Source: Tetradesmus obliquus
Taxonomy: Eukaryota; Chlorophyta; Chlorophyceae; Sphaeropleales; Scenedesmaceae
Direction: 5' to 3'
Assembly (NCBI GenBank): GCA_030272155.1
Contig: CP126192.1
Coordinates: 4,002,501-4,066,500 of the forward strand
Length of the DNA: 64,000 nucleotides
Made by a program: the position numbers and the translations under genes. The notes beneath the pieces were generated by a model. That model worked only from the letters and a program-made list of their open reading frames with translations, made no database searches and was not told the DNA's origin. This document shows, piece by piece, positions 1 to 13,646 of the stretch (position 1 is the stretch's first letter; each line of letters starts with the position of its first letter).

Positions 1-242
1 CACGCAGCAACCCTGCAAGGCACAGAACAAGGGCGCATCGTCTGTTGCACCTTCAAGCCCTAATGAGCCAGCGCCACATGAAGTGTCGACACACTGTTAA
101 CGAGCAACATCATAATGGTTCGTATGTTGATATAGCTGAGAACTTTCAAGGGGGAGGCTGCATTCGCTATGCATGCTGACTTGACCGTGCTCGTACCTGC
201 CACGCACAGCAGAACAGCACCGGTTTTCAAAATGTATGGTAG

Positions 243-810
243 TTGATGCAGAAAATCAACACAATGGATGCCGATGGTGCATGCTTAAGCTCCCAGGATG
301 GCAGCAACGGTGCCAGCCTGCCCACATCAGCAGCAGATGCAGAAGTGCTGGAGTGTGCAAGGCAGGAACGCCTGCGACAGTCACTGGGTCTCACTGCGCT
401 ACGGGACAACTACAAGCAGCTGCTGCAGGAGTTTGAGCAGTTCAGCAGCAACAAACAACAACAGCAGCAGCCACACAGAGCGTCGGACCACAGCGTTGGC
501 AGTGACCATGGGCCCAGTGATGCAGAGGATAGCAATAAACAGCAGCAGCAAGGCATATCTGTAGCTTCTACCAATGTCAAGCCTGCAGAGACTTCAGTGC
601 CGTCCGCCAGACAGGTCGCCAGTGGCAGGAAACCACCCACAAGGCCCTGCAGCAAGCAGCACACGCCTGATTTGTCCCCGAGGCAGCAGCAGCAGCAGAA
701 GCAGCAGCAGAACTGTGCCACTTCAGTACCTGCACCGCCCACAGCACCAGCACATGAACAGCAGGAGGCTGCAGCTGAGATGTTGAAGCAGCTCGCACTG
801 GGGGTCACAG

Positions 811-852
<42 letters not shown>

Positions 853-3800
853 GGCCACAGGCGAACCAGCAGAAGGCCATACATACCTTAGAAGGCAACA
901 AAGCAGCAGGGCCTTCGCAGCCAAACTCAGCGAGCCGGTGTAAAGCTGGCAAACGCGGCAGCAGCACGCGGCAGAAGCTTGAGCAGCGCACAACACAGAA
1001 CATCAGCCAGCCGCACAGCAGCCCAGTGGCAGGCATGCTTGCAGCAGTCGAGCAACTAGTAGGCCACAAGAAGAGCAGCAAGCAGCTGCAGCAGTGTGGG
1101 GAGCATGAGCAGCGCCTGCAGAAGCAGGACGAGCAGCAGCATCTGCAGGATGGGGCTGCTGCGAATGCGTGCCATCCTGCAAGCAAACCCGCTGCTGCAG
1201 AGGTACCTGCGGCATTGGCTACACTGCAGCAGGGCATGCCAGCTGCTGCTGAGCAGGGCAGCAGCGTAACAGCCGCAGCAATAAGCAGCATAAGCAGCAC
1301 AGAGGCAGCTGGCCAGCAGCTGGTAGGGCAGGGTATACGTATGAGTGCAGATGCCCTTGATGTCACGCTTGAGTCAGCTGGGCTGTCAGTCAGTATTGAG
1401 GTTACTGCACAGGAGCTGGTCACAAGCGCACCAGTGCAGGAGCAGCAGCAGCCGACACACACATCTCCGATGCAGTTCACTGCACATCCAATCCAGCCGG
1501 GGCCCAGTTGCCGCTGCGGCAGCCAAGCTGTCAGGAAGCACAGCAGCGGCTCACCCAAAAAGCGCAGCCCTGCTTGTGCACGCAAGACCACTGGCAGTGA
1601 GGACAGCGCTCGTGGCAGCAGCCAGGGTGCCACCAGCAACGTACACAAGAGCCATATCGCGCTTGCTGGGCAACAACAGAAACAGCACAGCGCGCAGCAG
1701 CAGCAGCAACAGCAGCAACAGCAGCAGCAGCAGCAGCAGAGGCCCAGGAGGCAGCGGGTCAGGGTCGACACGGCTCCAATAACGGATGTGCAGCAGTGCA
1801 CCCCACCTGTTGCACCTGCTGCACAGCAAGGGAAGCGAGTGCCGCTGCTGCCGCTGCACCAGCTGCTAGCTGCCGAGGGTGCAGAGGCGGCAGCAGGCCA
1901 TGCCAGCACAGCCAGGCCAGCTAGCAACAAGGCCAGTGCAAAGTCAGAGCAAAGTACAGCACACTCACATCACAGCGCGAGGGTCAGCAGCAGGCGACAC
2001 AGCTGCCCAGACGCAGATGGTGCACCAGGCAGGCCAGCGCAGGCAGGGCCAGCAGAAGGTGCAGCTGCGCTGCCAGCGGCAGCATGTGACGCACAGGCTG
2101 ATGCCCGAGCAGGGGCTGGCCTGAGAGCTCACCGCAGACTATCACTGCCTTGCAAAGCAGCAGCACAGCAGGTGCTGCAGCAGGCAGGCTCCAGCAGTGC
2201 TGCTGCAGCAGCAGCAGCAGCAGCAGATACGGCAGCAGCGGGCAGTGGTGCAGTGACTGGAAGGTGTGATGGAAGGCAGGCTGGAAAGCAGGCTGTGCAT
2301 GCAGGACTGCTGTGGGACGCACAGCTGCAGCTGCAGGCTGCAGAAGCTGGCAGCGCTAGCTCCTGCAGTGATCCGCTGCAGCACATAAAACAGCTGCAGC
2401 TACTGCGCAGGCGGTCAGGTGGCCTGCCAGCTCTTCCCGGAGAGAGCACGGCTGCCAGCTCTGTAATGACCAGCACTGCCTCAACTGCAGCTGCAGCAGC
2501 AGGACCAGCAGTGACTGGTGCTGCAGGTGGTGCCAGCAGCAGCCTTGCAGGCAGCAACATGCCGGTCACAGTGCTGCCAGCCATTCCATGCGCAGCCATC
2601 TCCCCGGCTGGCTCTGCTGCTCGCGTGGCTGGCCACCACAGGCGCACCAGCTCACTGGGATCAACAGCTTCTGGTGGCAGCAGCATGAATGTGACGCCAA
2701 GGGGCACTGCAGCAGCTGCTGGCAGCAGGCGCACCAGCAGCTCCCAGCTGCCACCACTGGAGGAAGGGGTAGCAGTGCTGACAGGGCTGCTGCCAGCCAT
2801 TGCTGGGACGGCAGCGTCTGCTAGCAGCAGCCGGCGAGGCAGCAGGGCAGATGATAGCAGCAGCACGGCAGCAGCAGCGCAAGCGGCAGGTCGTGCTGCT
2901 GAGCAGGGCAACAGCAGCAGTGGCAGCTGCTACCCTGCTCAGGCAAGATCAAGCCAGCGTCAGGCAGACACAGAGGTAGATGTGTTACAGGAGTGCAGTC
3001 TCAGCAGTGTTCTCAGCATGAGCAGTGCCTGTTGCAGTGATGCTGGCTTGGATGCTGGACCTGGCTTGATGTGTGACCCCTCCAGCTATGGCATGTGCGG
3101 CGACAACCCAGCTGCGGCTGTGCAGCTGCACAGACCTCCATTGGTTGGCAAGCTACAACGGCTGAGGAATAGGCTTTCCAGCAGGCAGATTCCAATGCAG
3201 GACGAGCAACCGCAGCCACAGCAGCAGCAGCTGCCCTCATCGGACGCACCGCAGCTAGCAGGAGACGCGGTTAGTGATCCAGCAGCAGTGCCTGCAGCTT
3301 CAGGGCTTGCAGGAACGTCATGCCTTGGAGAGCAGCTGCCGGTGTCATCAGCAGGCCCTGCTGCGCACCATGGCAGGAGCAAGAGCGGCAGCTTAGCCAT
3401 GCAGCCAGCTGCGGCAGCCACGTATGTGGACGCCATACCTTGTGGGCATCATGACAGGCGCCACAGCGGTGGATGCGCTCTAATGCTGGGAGCTTCAACG
3501 GCTGATGACAAGAGGTGGGCAAGCTGCACACGTTTGAGCACGGCAGCCCTGCTTGCAGGACGGGCTGAAGGTCACCATGCAATTCTGCCAATCGTCTTGC
3601 AGAACTGGGTGAAGCTGCAATATGCACCTGTCGTTCGGTGTGCTGATGAATATCGCTGAGTCTTGCATTCACGCTCAAAATGGATGCAAAGCATTTTCTC
3701 CCTATTCACTGACTACAGTTGCTGTCTGCCTCCCGCTACCTGCAGGCTGCCAGCTTCCCTGCTGCCAAGCAGTCAGCAGTGCCAGCAGCTTGGCTCAGCA

Positions 3801-4319
3801 GTAGCCGGCCTGCAACCTCAGCAGCAGCAGCAGCAGCAGCCCACCAGCAGCCAGCAAGCGCCCAACACAGGCCCAGGTCGTGTCAGGGCACGGTGGCAGA
3901 TCCCACAGCAGCCGGTGCTGCCGCCATCCCAGCACCAGCAGCAGCAGCAGCAGCAGCAGTTGGACCAGCAGCAGTGCTGGGCAGCCCCAGTGCACCGTGC
4001 TGGCACACAGCTGGCACCCCCCTGGGCTGCGCTACACCAGCAGCAGCTGCCAGCTGCTCCCCAAGCCCCTGCCCGCATGTGGTCCTGCAGGGAAGCAGCA
4101 ACTGGCAGTGCTTGGGATCAGCAGCAGTCCTCGCAGCTGCAGCCGCATGCCAAGCTGCTGGCCAGCCAGTCCTTCAATTGCACGAGTCAGCAGCAGCAGC
4201 AGCAGCAGCAGTGGCAGTGGCAGTGGCAGCAGCCATTTCATCAGCTGGAGAGGCCTCCAGCTGCAGGGTGGCCAGGTCCCAGTATGCAGCATGCACCTCT
4301 GCAACCATGCTGGCCTGGA

Positions 4320-4354
<35 letters not shown>

Positions 4355-5529
4355 GCAGGGCATGCACTACATGGCCAACAATCAGCAGCAGCAACCACAG
4401 CAGCAGTGCACAAGCTTTCCTGCCAGCTTGCCACCCCTTCCATGCATGCCTGGCTTGATGGAACGAGAGCAACAGCAGCAGCTTCCACAGCTTATCGAAA
4501 CAGGTACGCCACATGCTCCTGCATGCATATCATTGTACTAAAATGTACTAGATGGTATGCATGCCACACCATGCCAAACACAGGCTATAGCTAAACGTAG
4601 GGCATGCTCAAGCACATACAGTGTCTGGCAATGCGCTATGTGCACTGTGCCGCGACACTTGCGTTCTGTCTGGCAAGTGTTGCTGGTGCCTGAGCAGTGC
4701 CGCGCACTGCATTCCATGCTTGGCAGGATGCAGCAATTTGAAGACATTTGAAGACATTGTTGTTGTCCAGCATGTATCCTTGTATTCGCTTGCCGAGATG
4801 TGTGGTCCCTGCTGCAATGTGTGTTGTGCAGACGGCAGGCGACAGCTGATGGAGCCGCTGGCTGCTGGCAGCAGCTATGCAGCAACAGCAGATGCTGTGG
4901 CAGCTCTTGCAGCTACTGCTGCTGCAATTGCTGGTGCTGCAGGTGGCGGATTCATGACGCATGTGCCAGCACACGGTGCCCTCAGCAGGTTCACTGACCC
5001 CTGGGCAGAGAAGCAGCAGCAGCAACTGATGCAAGTTCAGCAACAGCAACTGCCACAGCATTCAGAGGGGCAGCAACCCAATATAGTCCAGCCAGACCAA
5101 CAGGCTGCAGCTGGGCCTGGAGCGCTCTCTTTGCCACCAGGTAAGGGTTGTGTTGTTGCTTGGTTGCATATATTGCTGACCATGCCAGTTGGTACTACCA
5201 GTTGCACAGGTATGTCGACTGCAGAGCTGGCTGCTTCTTTGTTTTGCATGCCATGGCAGGGAAGCTGCAAACCGACCGCATGGCTTGCATTGGAGCATGC
5301 AGCACTTGGCTGAGCAACTGAACACTGCTGTGGTCTGTTTGCAGTGACGACGTGCTCTGCTGCAGCCATGGCGCGTCAGCGCCAGGAGGCGCAGCAACAG
5401 GTCTTTGAGGGCCTGTCGCTGGAGGCTGTGCTGCGCAGCGCCAAGAAGAGCAAGCCGCCGCCCTTCAAGTCCAGGCGGCGCATGTCCCTGGGGGATGCTG
5501 ACGGCGCGGCTGTCGAGGCTGATGCCTGA
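243..5529 (+). CDS. Gln/Ala/Ser-rich protein of unknown function, multi-exon
   Basis: I do not recognise this gene. A very long open first exon starts at 243 (a second ATG at 264 is also possible) and stays open to 3659. It is dominated by Gln tracts (near 815-850 and 1695-1740), Ala runs and Ser-rich segments. The real first exon probably ends at a donor shortly before 3620. Further Gln-rich exons are likely at about 3746-4502 and 4834-5141 (donor GTAAGG). The last exon, about 5344-5529, is the only compact, non-repetitive part: a helical stretch (QQQVFEGLSLEAVLRSAKK) followed by a basic segment with RRRMSLGD, which resembles a basophilic kinase site, then a stop. The first 75 residues contain a short helical stretch (ALRDNYKQLLQEFEQF). 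No catalytic or binding domain is visible. Low complexity makes the exon joins uncertain. A Pro/Gln-rich regulatory or scaffold protein is a guess only. Confidence 0.5.
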
Positions 5530-6510
5530 GCTGTCACAGGTTAACCTGCAACGTTGCAGCGTGATGCAGCAGGGGCTGGTACGGCCCTGTTGTTTGTGGT
5601 GCGTGCATGGCACAATGGTTGGTTGCACAGTTAGGTTGTGGTCGCATATGTGGGCTAATTGCATTGCATCAGACACAGGCCACCATAGCACAGTGGTACT
5701 GCAGTACCACCAACGGGCTGTGTTGTTGTCGTGTCACACACAAATAGGGCTGTGCTGAATTTTGTGTGTACTGCCCCACATGAGGTGGTTCAACCTCAGT
5801 AAGATCGAGGCGACACATAACCGTTTGATGCAGGCCAGCATATTGTTGCCAGCAGCTGCAGCGGTCATGGCATTGACGGTGTTAGTGACGGTCAGGGGCT
5901 GTGGTGTCGATGCAGTAGCACTGTGTGAGAATATGAAAGGGTCGGCATTGTGTGCATGCCACAGCCCTGTGGTTGGCTCAACAGCATTCAAGCCAACCCG
6001 TGCTAACTTGGACTGTGTGTGGTGATTACGCGACCAACAGTTGTCACATATGTTTGGCTCATGCATGATGGCTGGACGGCGCTATGTGCTGCTCAACCAC
6101 TGCGCCAACAGGAGCCACCAGCGTTTGTCCAGCTGATCCCATCCACTTGTGTTGTCACGGCTTCAACTGCTACCTGCATGCAGTGTCAGCGGTAGAGGCA
6201 GGAGAAGGTGTACCAGCCAGATGCAGATGTCTGCACAACGGCTGCTACTCTTGTGCCTGCCATCATGCAGGCTGGGTGGCCCGCCAATACACATTGGCAG
6301 CTCAATTTCCAGCCCATTTCGCACAGCCTACAGGCCTAGATGCCATCATACTCAGCTCCATGTCTCGGTTTGTGGCCTTCTATAACCGATCATCAGCTAG
6401 GAAGGAACGCCGGCGCGCTCGCCAGGGCCTGCAACCGACCCAGGTAGCTGTAAGCAAGCTACGGAGCAGCCTACTTTCCTACTACAGTCATCGTACGTAA
6501 ATCGGCCTGG
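5530..6510. other. Intergenic, no clear gene
   Basis: This follows the stop of the Gln-rich gene and precedes the LINE tail. It probably contains the 3' UTR. A 138-residue open frame (6084-6500, +) exists but has no recognisable domain, runs up to the LINE boundary and has no supporting splice or family evidence, so I do not call it. Confidence 0.5.
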
Positions 6511-7708
6511 GAAGAAGAAGAGGGGTTACACGGTGTGCATAGGCAACTACGTTGCAACGAACACCCGAAAACACAGGAAAACTGCAGGAAGCTCAGCACA
6601 GACCGTCACTCATGTGAGGCCCAACCCCAGAGAAATGGCCCCCGTGTGTAAGTTTCGGCATATGGCCATGCTAGCACAGCCGCCTTCCTTACTCCACACA
6701 GTTCGCCCCCGGAAAATGTATCCTCATACGAGAAGTGGAAAATCAAGTGCTGCCAGCAGTGTCAGTGACGGCAAGCAACGCAGAGAGAACACAGGACCGC
6801 CATGCACTAACTGCGTTGCGGGCGGGCTGAGCTCACCAAGCCGCAGCTCAGCCTGGGGTGGAGCGCAGCTTGGGCAGCGAAAAGATGGCTGGAAAAATGC
6901 AGAGCTGCCCAAAGGCACACAAACACAACCGCATGTCACAGCGGCCTGTCAGCAGCCATTTAGCAGACCAAACAAGTTTCCACCCAACAGGCAGGTCAAA
7001 TAGCAAAGGCAAGGCACTCTTGTGCAGAACGCCAGCGCCAGCGCCAAAACATGATGCACTACCTTCGGCTGCCAGTGTAAACACGGCATGGCCCCAAAAG
7101 CAGTGGCAAGGCATGCAGCACAGGCCCAGACAGACTCGGCCAAAACATGCAGAGCCTTTAATGAGAACAAGAAGAACCACGCAAAAGGCGGCCCAGCAAA
7201 CACCATGTGCAAGCCAAGCTCACAAGAGATGCAGAGGCAGTAACAGGCATGCTGCCCAGGCATACCAAACGCCCCAAACACGCTGGCACAGATGTGCAGG
7301 CGGCCCGCCCCAACACGGAGACTGCATGGCAATCAGAGGAATATAAAGGTGTGCAGCGGTCAACACACAGACATGCAGCTAACCGGCACCACCAGCCTAA
7401 AGGTAGTCCTCGCCAACATCTGTGCTGCAAACACACAGCATCATACAATGTACAAAACAGCGTGGCTGCCAGGGCTCACGTAGTCCCCGGCCTGCCTCAA
7501 AGCGGCTAGCTCCGCTAAGAGACAGGATCCCACCACCAAAACAGCACATCAGCAATCAGGCCTGGGATCGGTTTGTTTGTTTGTGTTTGGTACACATGGG
7601 GGCCAGGCAATTCCAGCCTCTTCAACTGGCATATCATACCAGCCAGGTAGGGTTTCAAGTCCAACTCCGTCCCCCACCACCATCACGACGAACAGCAAGT
7701 CTGCAGCC

Positions 7709-10700
7709 TCACTGCCCGCCTAGCAAAATGACCACAATGCTGCAGCAGAACGGAGTGGTCGCCGCCAAGGAACAGCATGGCATGGCAAGCAAGCATGCAA
7801 GCACAGGGTATGATAAGGCATGCAAGCAACACTTACAGAGACCTGGCTGCAACACCACACTGCTGTTGAGGGCATCCCAGAAAGCACCTACTGCTGCTCT
7901 CACAGCCACTTGCTCCACCAGCTGGGGTACCCCAAGGTCACTTGACACAGCCCACGCTGCCCTGCGGCCTTTTTCAAAAGCATGCACTGCTGCAAGACAG
8001 ACCATGTCCCACACCAACCGATGTACAGCGTTATGAGGGGGGCACGCCAACCATATAGCTCGGCACGGCAGGACAGCACCTGCCGGCAACAAGTTGAACG
8101 TCCGTAGTTGACTTTCCACCTCACGCCGTACCGCCACAGCAACAGGACATGCCCAAAAATGATGCTCCACCCCAGGCCCTGCAGCAGAACATGCTGCACA
8201 CGCAGCAGTAGCCTGCATACGTTGAGCAGTAGGGAATGCATCCAAAGCCAAGCGCCACGCCGCTTCCTTGTACATGTTAGCCACCCGCACCTGCCACCAA
8301 CGAGACAACACCGACTGCACTGCAGGCAGGCTGACTGCCACCGGCAGGGCATCCAGGGCTCTAATCCGAGTAACAAAGGCAGCATGGCGGGGCGCAATGG
8401 CATCAAGCGCAGCAAGACGTTGTAGCTTCGTGGCATCAGCAACTTGCAGATCAGCCAAACGTATAAAACCGCCTGCCCCTGGCCGTTGCCAACCCAAATC
8501 AGCACACAACTGTTCGCGCGCAATCAAAATGTCCACAGGAGAAACAGAGGATAATTGTGCAACGCTCATACCAGCAGCTTGGGCAGCCGCCAGGTGCGCG
8601 CGTGCTGCAGTGTGCCACACAGACGGCACAAACGACAGCAGATGCTGCACATGCTGCCGAGCCTGCTGCCGATCACCATACTGTGGTCTACTGCGCAGCC
8701 ACGGGCCCCATATCTCGCGCTCATAGCGGAGCGCTGAACAGAAAGCCCTGGCAAGGCACAGACACGTTCAAGTTCTGACAACAGCAACACTGCCTGACCC
8801 AAACACTGTAGCTTGGGGAGCTCCAGCAGGCCACATGGCACGACCTGTTCCAAGCCCACCTCCACCTGACGCTGCTGATCAAACCATTGCCATGACTGTA
8901 CCACTGTAAACAGAGGATTGGCCCACAGCGGAGCCTCCCAGCACAAACCATCCACGTCTAAAGGCTGGTTGCCCACATGACGCAACGGCGGCAGGGCACG
9001 CAAACCCATCGCCAAAACACGCAAAGGCGATGGCAAGCAGGCATCCGCAGGGGCCGCAGGGAAGATATGATGACGGGCACACAATGCAAGGCCCCAAGGG
9101 CTACCAGCAGCAGCGCGTGTGAAACAATCCACAGCGCTAGCCCACTGTGCCCACAATTCCCGTCCCACTGCCACCCACGGTGCAGCACCGCCCTGCAGGA
9201 GGGGGATTGCTTCACAAGCCCAGCGAGACAACAAGTGATGATGAACGGGCAGAAGGCCAAACCCACCACACCTAGGATGTGCAGCCATGCAGTCCCCAGG
9301 GATGCCAGGGGCACGCCTAAGATCATCCTCAGGCCCCAAGCCAGCATCAACAAGCGCTGCCGTCCACCTGCTGAGCTGTTCCGACACAGTCGCTGGCAAC
9401 TGCCCGGCAAACTGCGCTGCATATAGGATGGTGGACAGAGCATATGCATTAGCTGCAAAAGCCCTGCCAAACGCAGACAGCTTGGAGATGCGACTGATAT
9501 TTTGCATGCGGCGACGCACTGTCTCCAGCCTGCCCTCCCAATCCACGTTGCTATTGCCACGTTCACCAAAAAACACTCCCAGAGATTTGGCGCGCTGCAC
9601 AACCTGCATGCCGCCCACATTCTGCGTTGCCCCACCCGGCGCAGCTGCCGCTGCTGGCTGCCGCCCAACATGCAGCAAACGCGACTTGGATGGGTTCAAC
9701 CGCTGCCCTGACGCTTTGGCAAAATCCTCCATGCAGCCAAGGAAAGTGGGGACATTCGCAAGCGACAGCAGAAACACCTCGGCATCATCCGCATACTGTG
9801 CTGCTACAAGCTGCTGACTAGCTGCAACAATACCAATGCCGCGCTGCTTCAGGAAGCACAACAACGCCTGCCCAACGAACAAATACAGCAGAGGTGCAAG
9901 GGGGCAGCCCTGACGCACCCCAGCCTCACACTTGTAGAAGGGGCTGCAAAAACCATTGGCTGTGGCGCATGTGTATGTCGCCGTCAGCAGAACTTGCATC
10001 CAGCTGACAAAACCCTGCCCTACACCCAGTGCTTGGGCCACATCATACAACAATGAGCGATCCACAGTATCGTAGGCTTTTGCAAAATCAGTGAAAACAA
10101 CTACCGCCATCTGCCGCTGCTCATGCAGTAGAGCAGGTAGCATTTGCAGCAGCCTGATGCTATCGCCAATATGCCGATGCTGCAAAAATGCGGACTGCGC
10201 AGGGTGTATAACATCGCCTGCCTCTGCCAGCAGCCGGTTAGCAAGTAGCTTAGCTAAGATGCGGTAATCATAGTTGAGCAGCTGGATTGGACGATAGGCA
10301 GCAGGATCTGCCACCGCACCTCCCGGCTTCAGGACAGGCAGTATGACTCCATCCAGAAAACCGGCCGGGACGCGCTGAACCGCGCCAATTGCTGAGTATA
10401 GCGCTGCTAGCACCGGCGCCATCTGCTGCTTATAGTACCTATAGAACTCTCCAGGCACCCCATCCAGGCCCGGCGACTTGCCCGGGGCGGTGCGGGAGAT
10501 GGCGACACCGACTTCCTCAACTGCCACCGCCGCTGCCCCAAGCCTGCCAGCTGCTGCAGCATCAAGGCGCTGGGAGTGCTGCGCTACTGCCTGCAGGACA
10601 GCCTGCCGTTCTGCCTGCTGCACCTGTGGCGCCACAGTGAGCGCTGCATAGCGCTGGCCGATGATACGCGACAGGCTGACACCATCTCGCACTAGGTGCC

Positions 10701-11473
10701 CAGTGCCAGGGGCGCGCAGACCTGCGATGTATGTAGCGCCCTTGGGGGGTTTGAGTACACGGGACATGGCCGGGCCTGGGCGTTCACCTTGGTGCACCCA
10801 CTGCTGGCGGCGGCGGGCACGCTGCACCGCCTCTTCCTGCTGCTGTAGCTGCGCCAGATGGCTCCTAGCTGACACCACAGACTGCAAGGCAGCAGGCACC
10901 GCTGCGTCAGCGCATGACTCCAGCTGGTTGTACGCAGTTAGCACTGCTGCCGCCGCTGCTGTACGCTGCGCTGCAGGTGCACGCGCTGCCTGGGCTTGCC
11001 GCGCAGCACGGTTTAATTCTGCAAACTTGGCTGCCAACCGGCGCTTGAAAGCCGGCCACCACTGATCGACAAGGGTCGCGGCGTCCGCAGGGGGCTGCTG
11101 GGATGCGAGCCACGTGCGCATCGCATCTCTGCACTCTGCGTCGGCCTGGAAGGACATCCGAAGCCGCTGCAGGCCAGGCCCCAGCACGCCTGGCCCACGC
11201 GGCTGCAACTGCACAACCACAGCGCTGTGATCACTGACTGCTGCACACCGATCCTCATGACGGCAGGCAACCACCTGCGGCATCAACGCATCTGAGCAGT
11301 AAATTCTGTCGATGCGGGACGCTGCGGTAGCGCGGACGTAAGTGAACGCCCTGCGCACCGGGTGCTTGGCACGCCACACATCGCACATGCGCGGCAAATG
11401 CTGTGCCCAAGCAGCTGCAGGTACGGCATCTCGCGTCTGCATGCCACGTTCCTGCTGCTGCTGCTGGTGGTGC

Positions 11474-11508
<35 letters not shown>

Positions 11509-12111
11509 TTGTGCAGCAGCAAGCTGTCTACGATCCATGATTCTACTGGGAACAAAGTTGAAATCACCAAGAACAATTAGTCCATGAGCTGGCTGGTGTC
11601 GCTGCCGCTGGTAAAGGTCTCGTAGAGGGCCACTGATGATGGCAGCATTAGCCACATGATCGTCAGCATGCATGTATACACCAACGACACGCAGCTGCTG
11701 TCCTGCCCACACCAGTGGTACCTGCAGCAGCCTGCCCTGAGCTGGCCCATCAACGGCTGCATGTACAGTGTCCGGCACCTGTACTACTCCACTGTCAACG
11801 AGACTGCGGCGAATGAGCACTGCAACACCTGCTCTGGTGCGGCCCTGCCCTGAAAGCCCCATACACCAGAACGACTTCCAGCCACGAAGCTGCAGGCGGC
11901 GCTGCTGCGCTGGCCTGTCACTGAAACTAACATGCGTATCAACAACTGCTACAACGTCTAGGCCCAACTGCTGCCACTGATCACTGAGCTGCGGCAGCTT
12001 GGCTGCAAGGCCATTGACGTTGTGCGAGCCCACCCTAAGGCTGGGAATTCTGGGCATTAAGACGTGGTTGGTGCCGCGCCCTCCAGCTGCTCGCGTGCTG
12101 CTGGCTGGCAA
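7709..12111 (-). pseudogene. LINE ORF2: endonuclease plus reverse transcriptase, frameshifted
   Basis: The N-terminal apurinic-type endonuclease (EEP fold) is visible from RVGSHNVNGLAAKL through VVAVVDTH, LIVLGDFNFVP and the SRIDRIYCS segment, with SDHSAVVV near its end. A Gln/His tract interrupts the domain after GDFN. The reverse transcriptase follows with AYRPIQLLNYDYRILAKLLA, FTDFAKAYDTVDR, GVRQGCPLAPLL and the catalytic AQYADDAEVFL. A C-terminal zinc-knuckle (zf-RVT-like, CAACSAAGPGVEHHFWACP) lies in another frame. Compared with the copy at 43346-44877, one base is missing in the stretch near 8716-8726, which shifts the frame after about residue 1130. The remaining C-terminus (8650-7709) reads on in the second frame. 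After GAFWDAL the C-terminus differs completely from the other copies. This copy is unlikely to be autonomous now. Confidence 0.9.
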
Positions 12112-12274
12112 GGCAGGGGTGAGCCGTCAGGCCCATGGTGGCTGGAGGCATCTGAGGATGACTGTCGGAGCTGCTGGGCAGGCGCCTCCACCTCAGAGGC
12201 TTTGGACGCAACTGCACTGATCTTACGCGGCGGGGAGCTGTGCCGCCTGGTGGAGCGAGGCCGCTGAGGCCCAC

Positions 12275-12333
<59 letters not shown>

Positions 12334-12607
12334 TGCTGCTGCCGCTTCTGCTGCTGCCGTGCCGGCGCATCTGCCGGCGGCGGCTGGTCAGCAGGAGGCT
12401 CCGAAGCAGGAGGCTCGGCGGCAGGAGGCTTCTCAGCAGGAGGCTGCCTCAACAGCAGCAGCTGCTGCTGCAGCAGCTGCCACTGCTCCTGACGCTGCAG
12501 CGCTGCCCTGAAGGCCGCCTCCTCCTCCGCGCTCTTGGGGCGGCGTGCCTGCCGTGGGCGCCCCACTGCTTTGAGGTCGCGCTGTTGTCGCATCTGCTGT
12601 TGCTGCA

Positions 12608-12646
<39 letters not shown>

Positions 12647-13591
12647 GCTCACGCAGGCGCCGGCTGCACCGGGAGGCTGCAGATGTACTAGCCGCCGGCG
12701 CTGCTGGCGCTGCTGGCGCCGCTGGCGCCGGCTCTGCTGCCTGCTTGTACGTGCCTACTGCCGCTGCTACTGCTGCTGCTGCCGCTGCAGCAGCTGCACG
12801 AGCTGCCGCAGCAGCCGCCAAGGGTGCTGCTTGCGCCTCCATCTGCTGCTGGCGCGCCAGCACCTTGCGGTACTCTGCAGCAGCAGCCTCCGCAAAGGGT
12901 AGCTGCTGGGCTGGCGCTTCACGTAGCACCAGGTCGAGGTGCCTGCCGTTTGGCAGGCGCAGCGTTGTGCTGGCTGGAGCGTTGCCAGTGATCGCCGCCG
13001 CAAAGCGCAAAACGTTCTTGCACTGCTGCTCGCCAGCTGTGGCGTAGGCTGCTGCTAGAACATTGATGCCTGCGCTGCGTAGGATAGCCACACACTGGTC
13101 GACACTAGCACCCTGCACACCCTTCAGCAGGAAGGCACGCACTGGGAGGTCCTGATAGTGAGCTATGAGCTGAACATCAGTGTCAGGCACGCGCACCCGT
13201 CCCGTGGCTGGATCCACCAGCTGCTGCAGCTGCTGCACGTCCTCCACCAGCAGCCCATAAGCTGCACAAGTCACTGACACCCTACCGTCGCCATCCTTGC
13301 GCGGTTCTGTTGTGTGCCAGATACGCGCCCCATCATCGCCGCGACTGAGGCCAGGGGCACCTGCCAGCTTGCCAAACAGCTGCATCGCCGCATCCAGCTG
13401 CGCGCGTGTGAGCGGATCGCCGCCAGGGAAACGCTGGTGCACCTCCAGCACCGGGAATGTGGCGAAAGGCTCGTCCGCCACAAGCTCTAGGCTGGCAGGA
13501 AACGCATGCGCCACACGATGGGCACGCCTCCTGCCCTGTCGCGCAGCTGACGCAGCAGCAGCCGCAGCAGCGCGGCTTCGCTGTTGCTGCA

Positions 13592-13646
<55 letters not shown>

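Noticed and set aside
410-1930. 506-residue minus-strand frame rich in Cys and Leu
   Set aside because: It is the antisense reading of CAG-rich coding sequence. Its Cys/Leu runs track the Gln codons exactly, with no domain.
6858-7509. Frames of 100-160 residues on the plus strand repeated at 42251-42890 (minus)
   Set aside because: Both are inside the A-type LINE 3' UTR. Their recurrence reflects the repeat, not a conserved gene.
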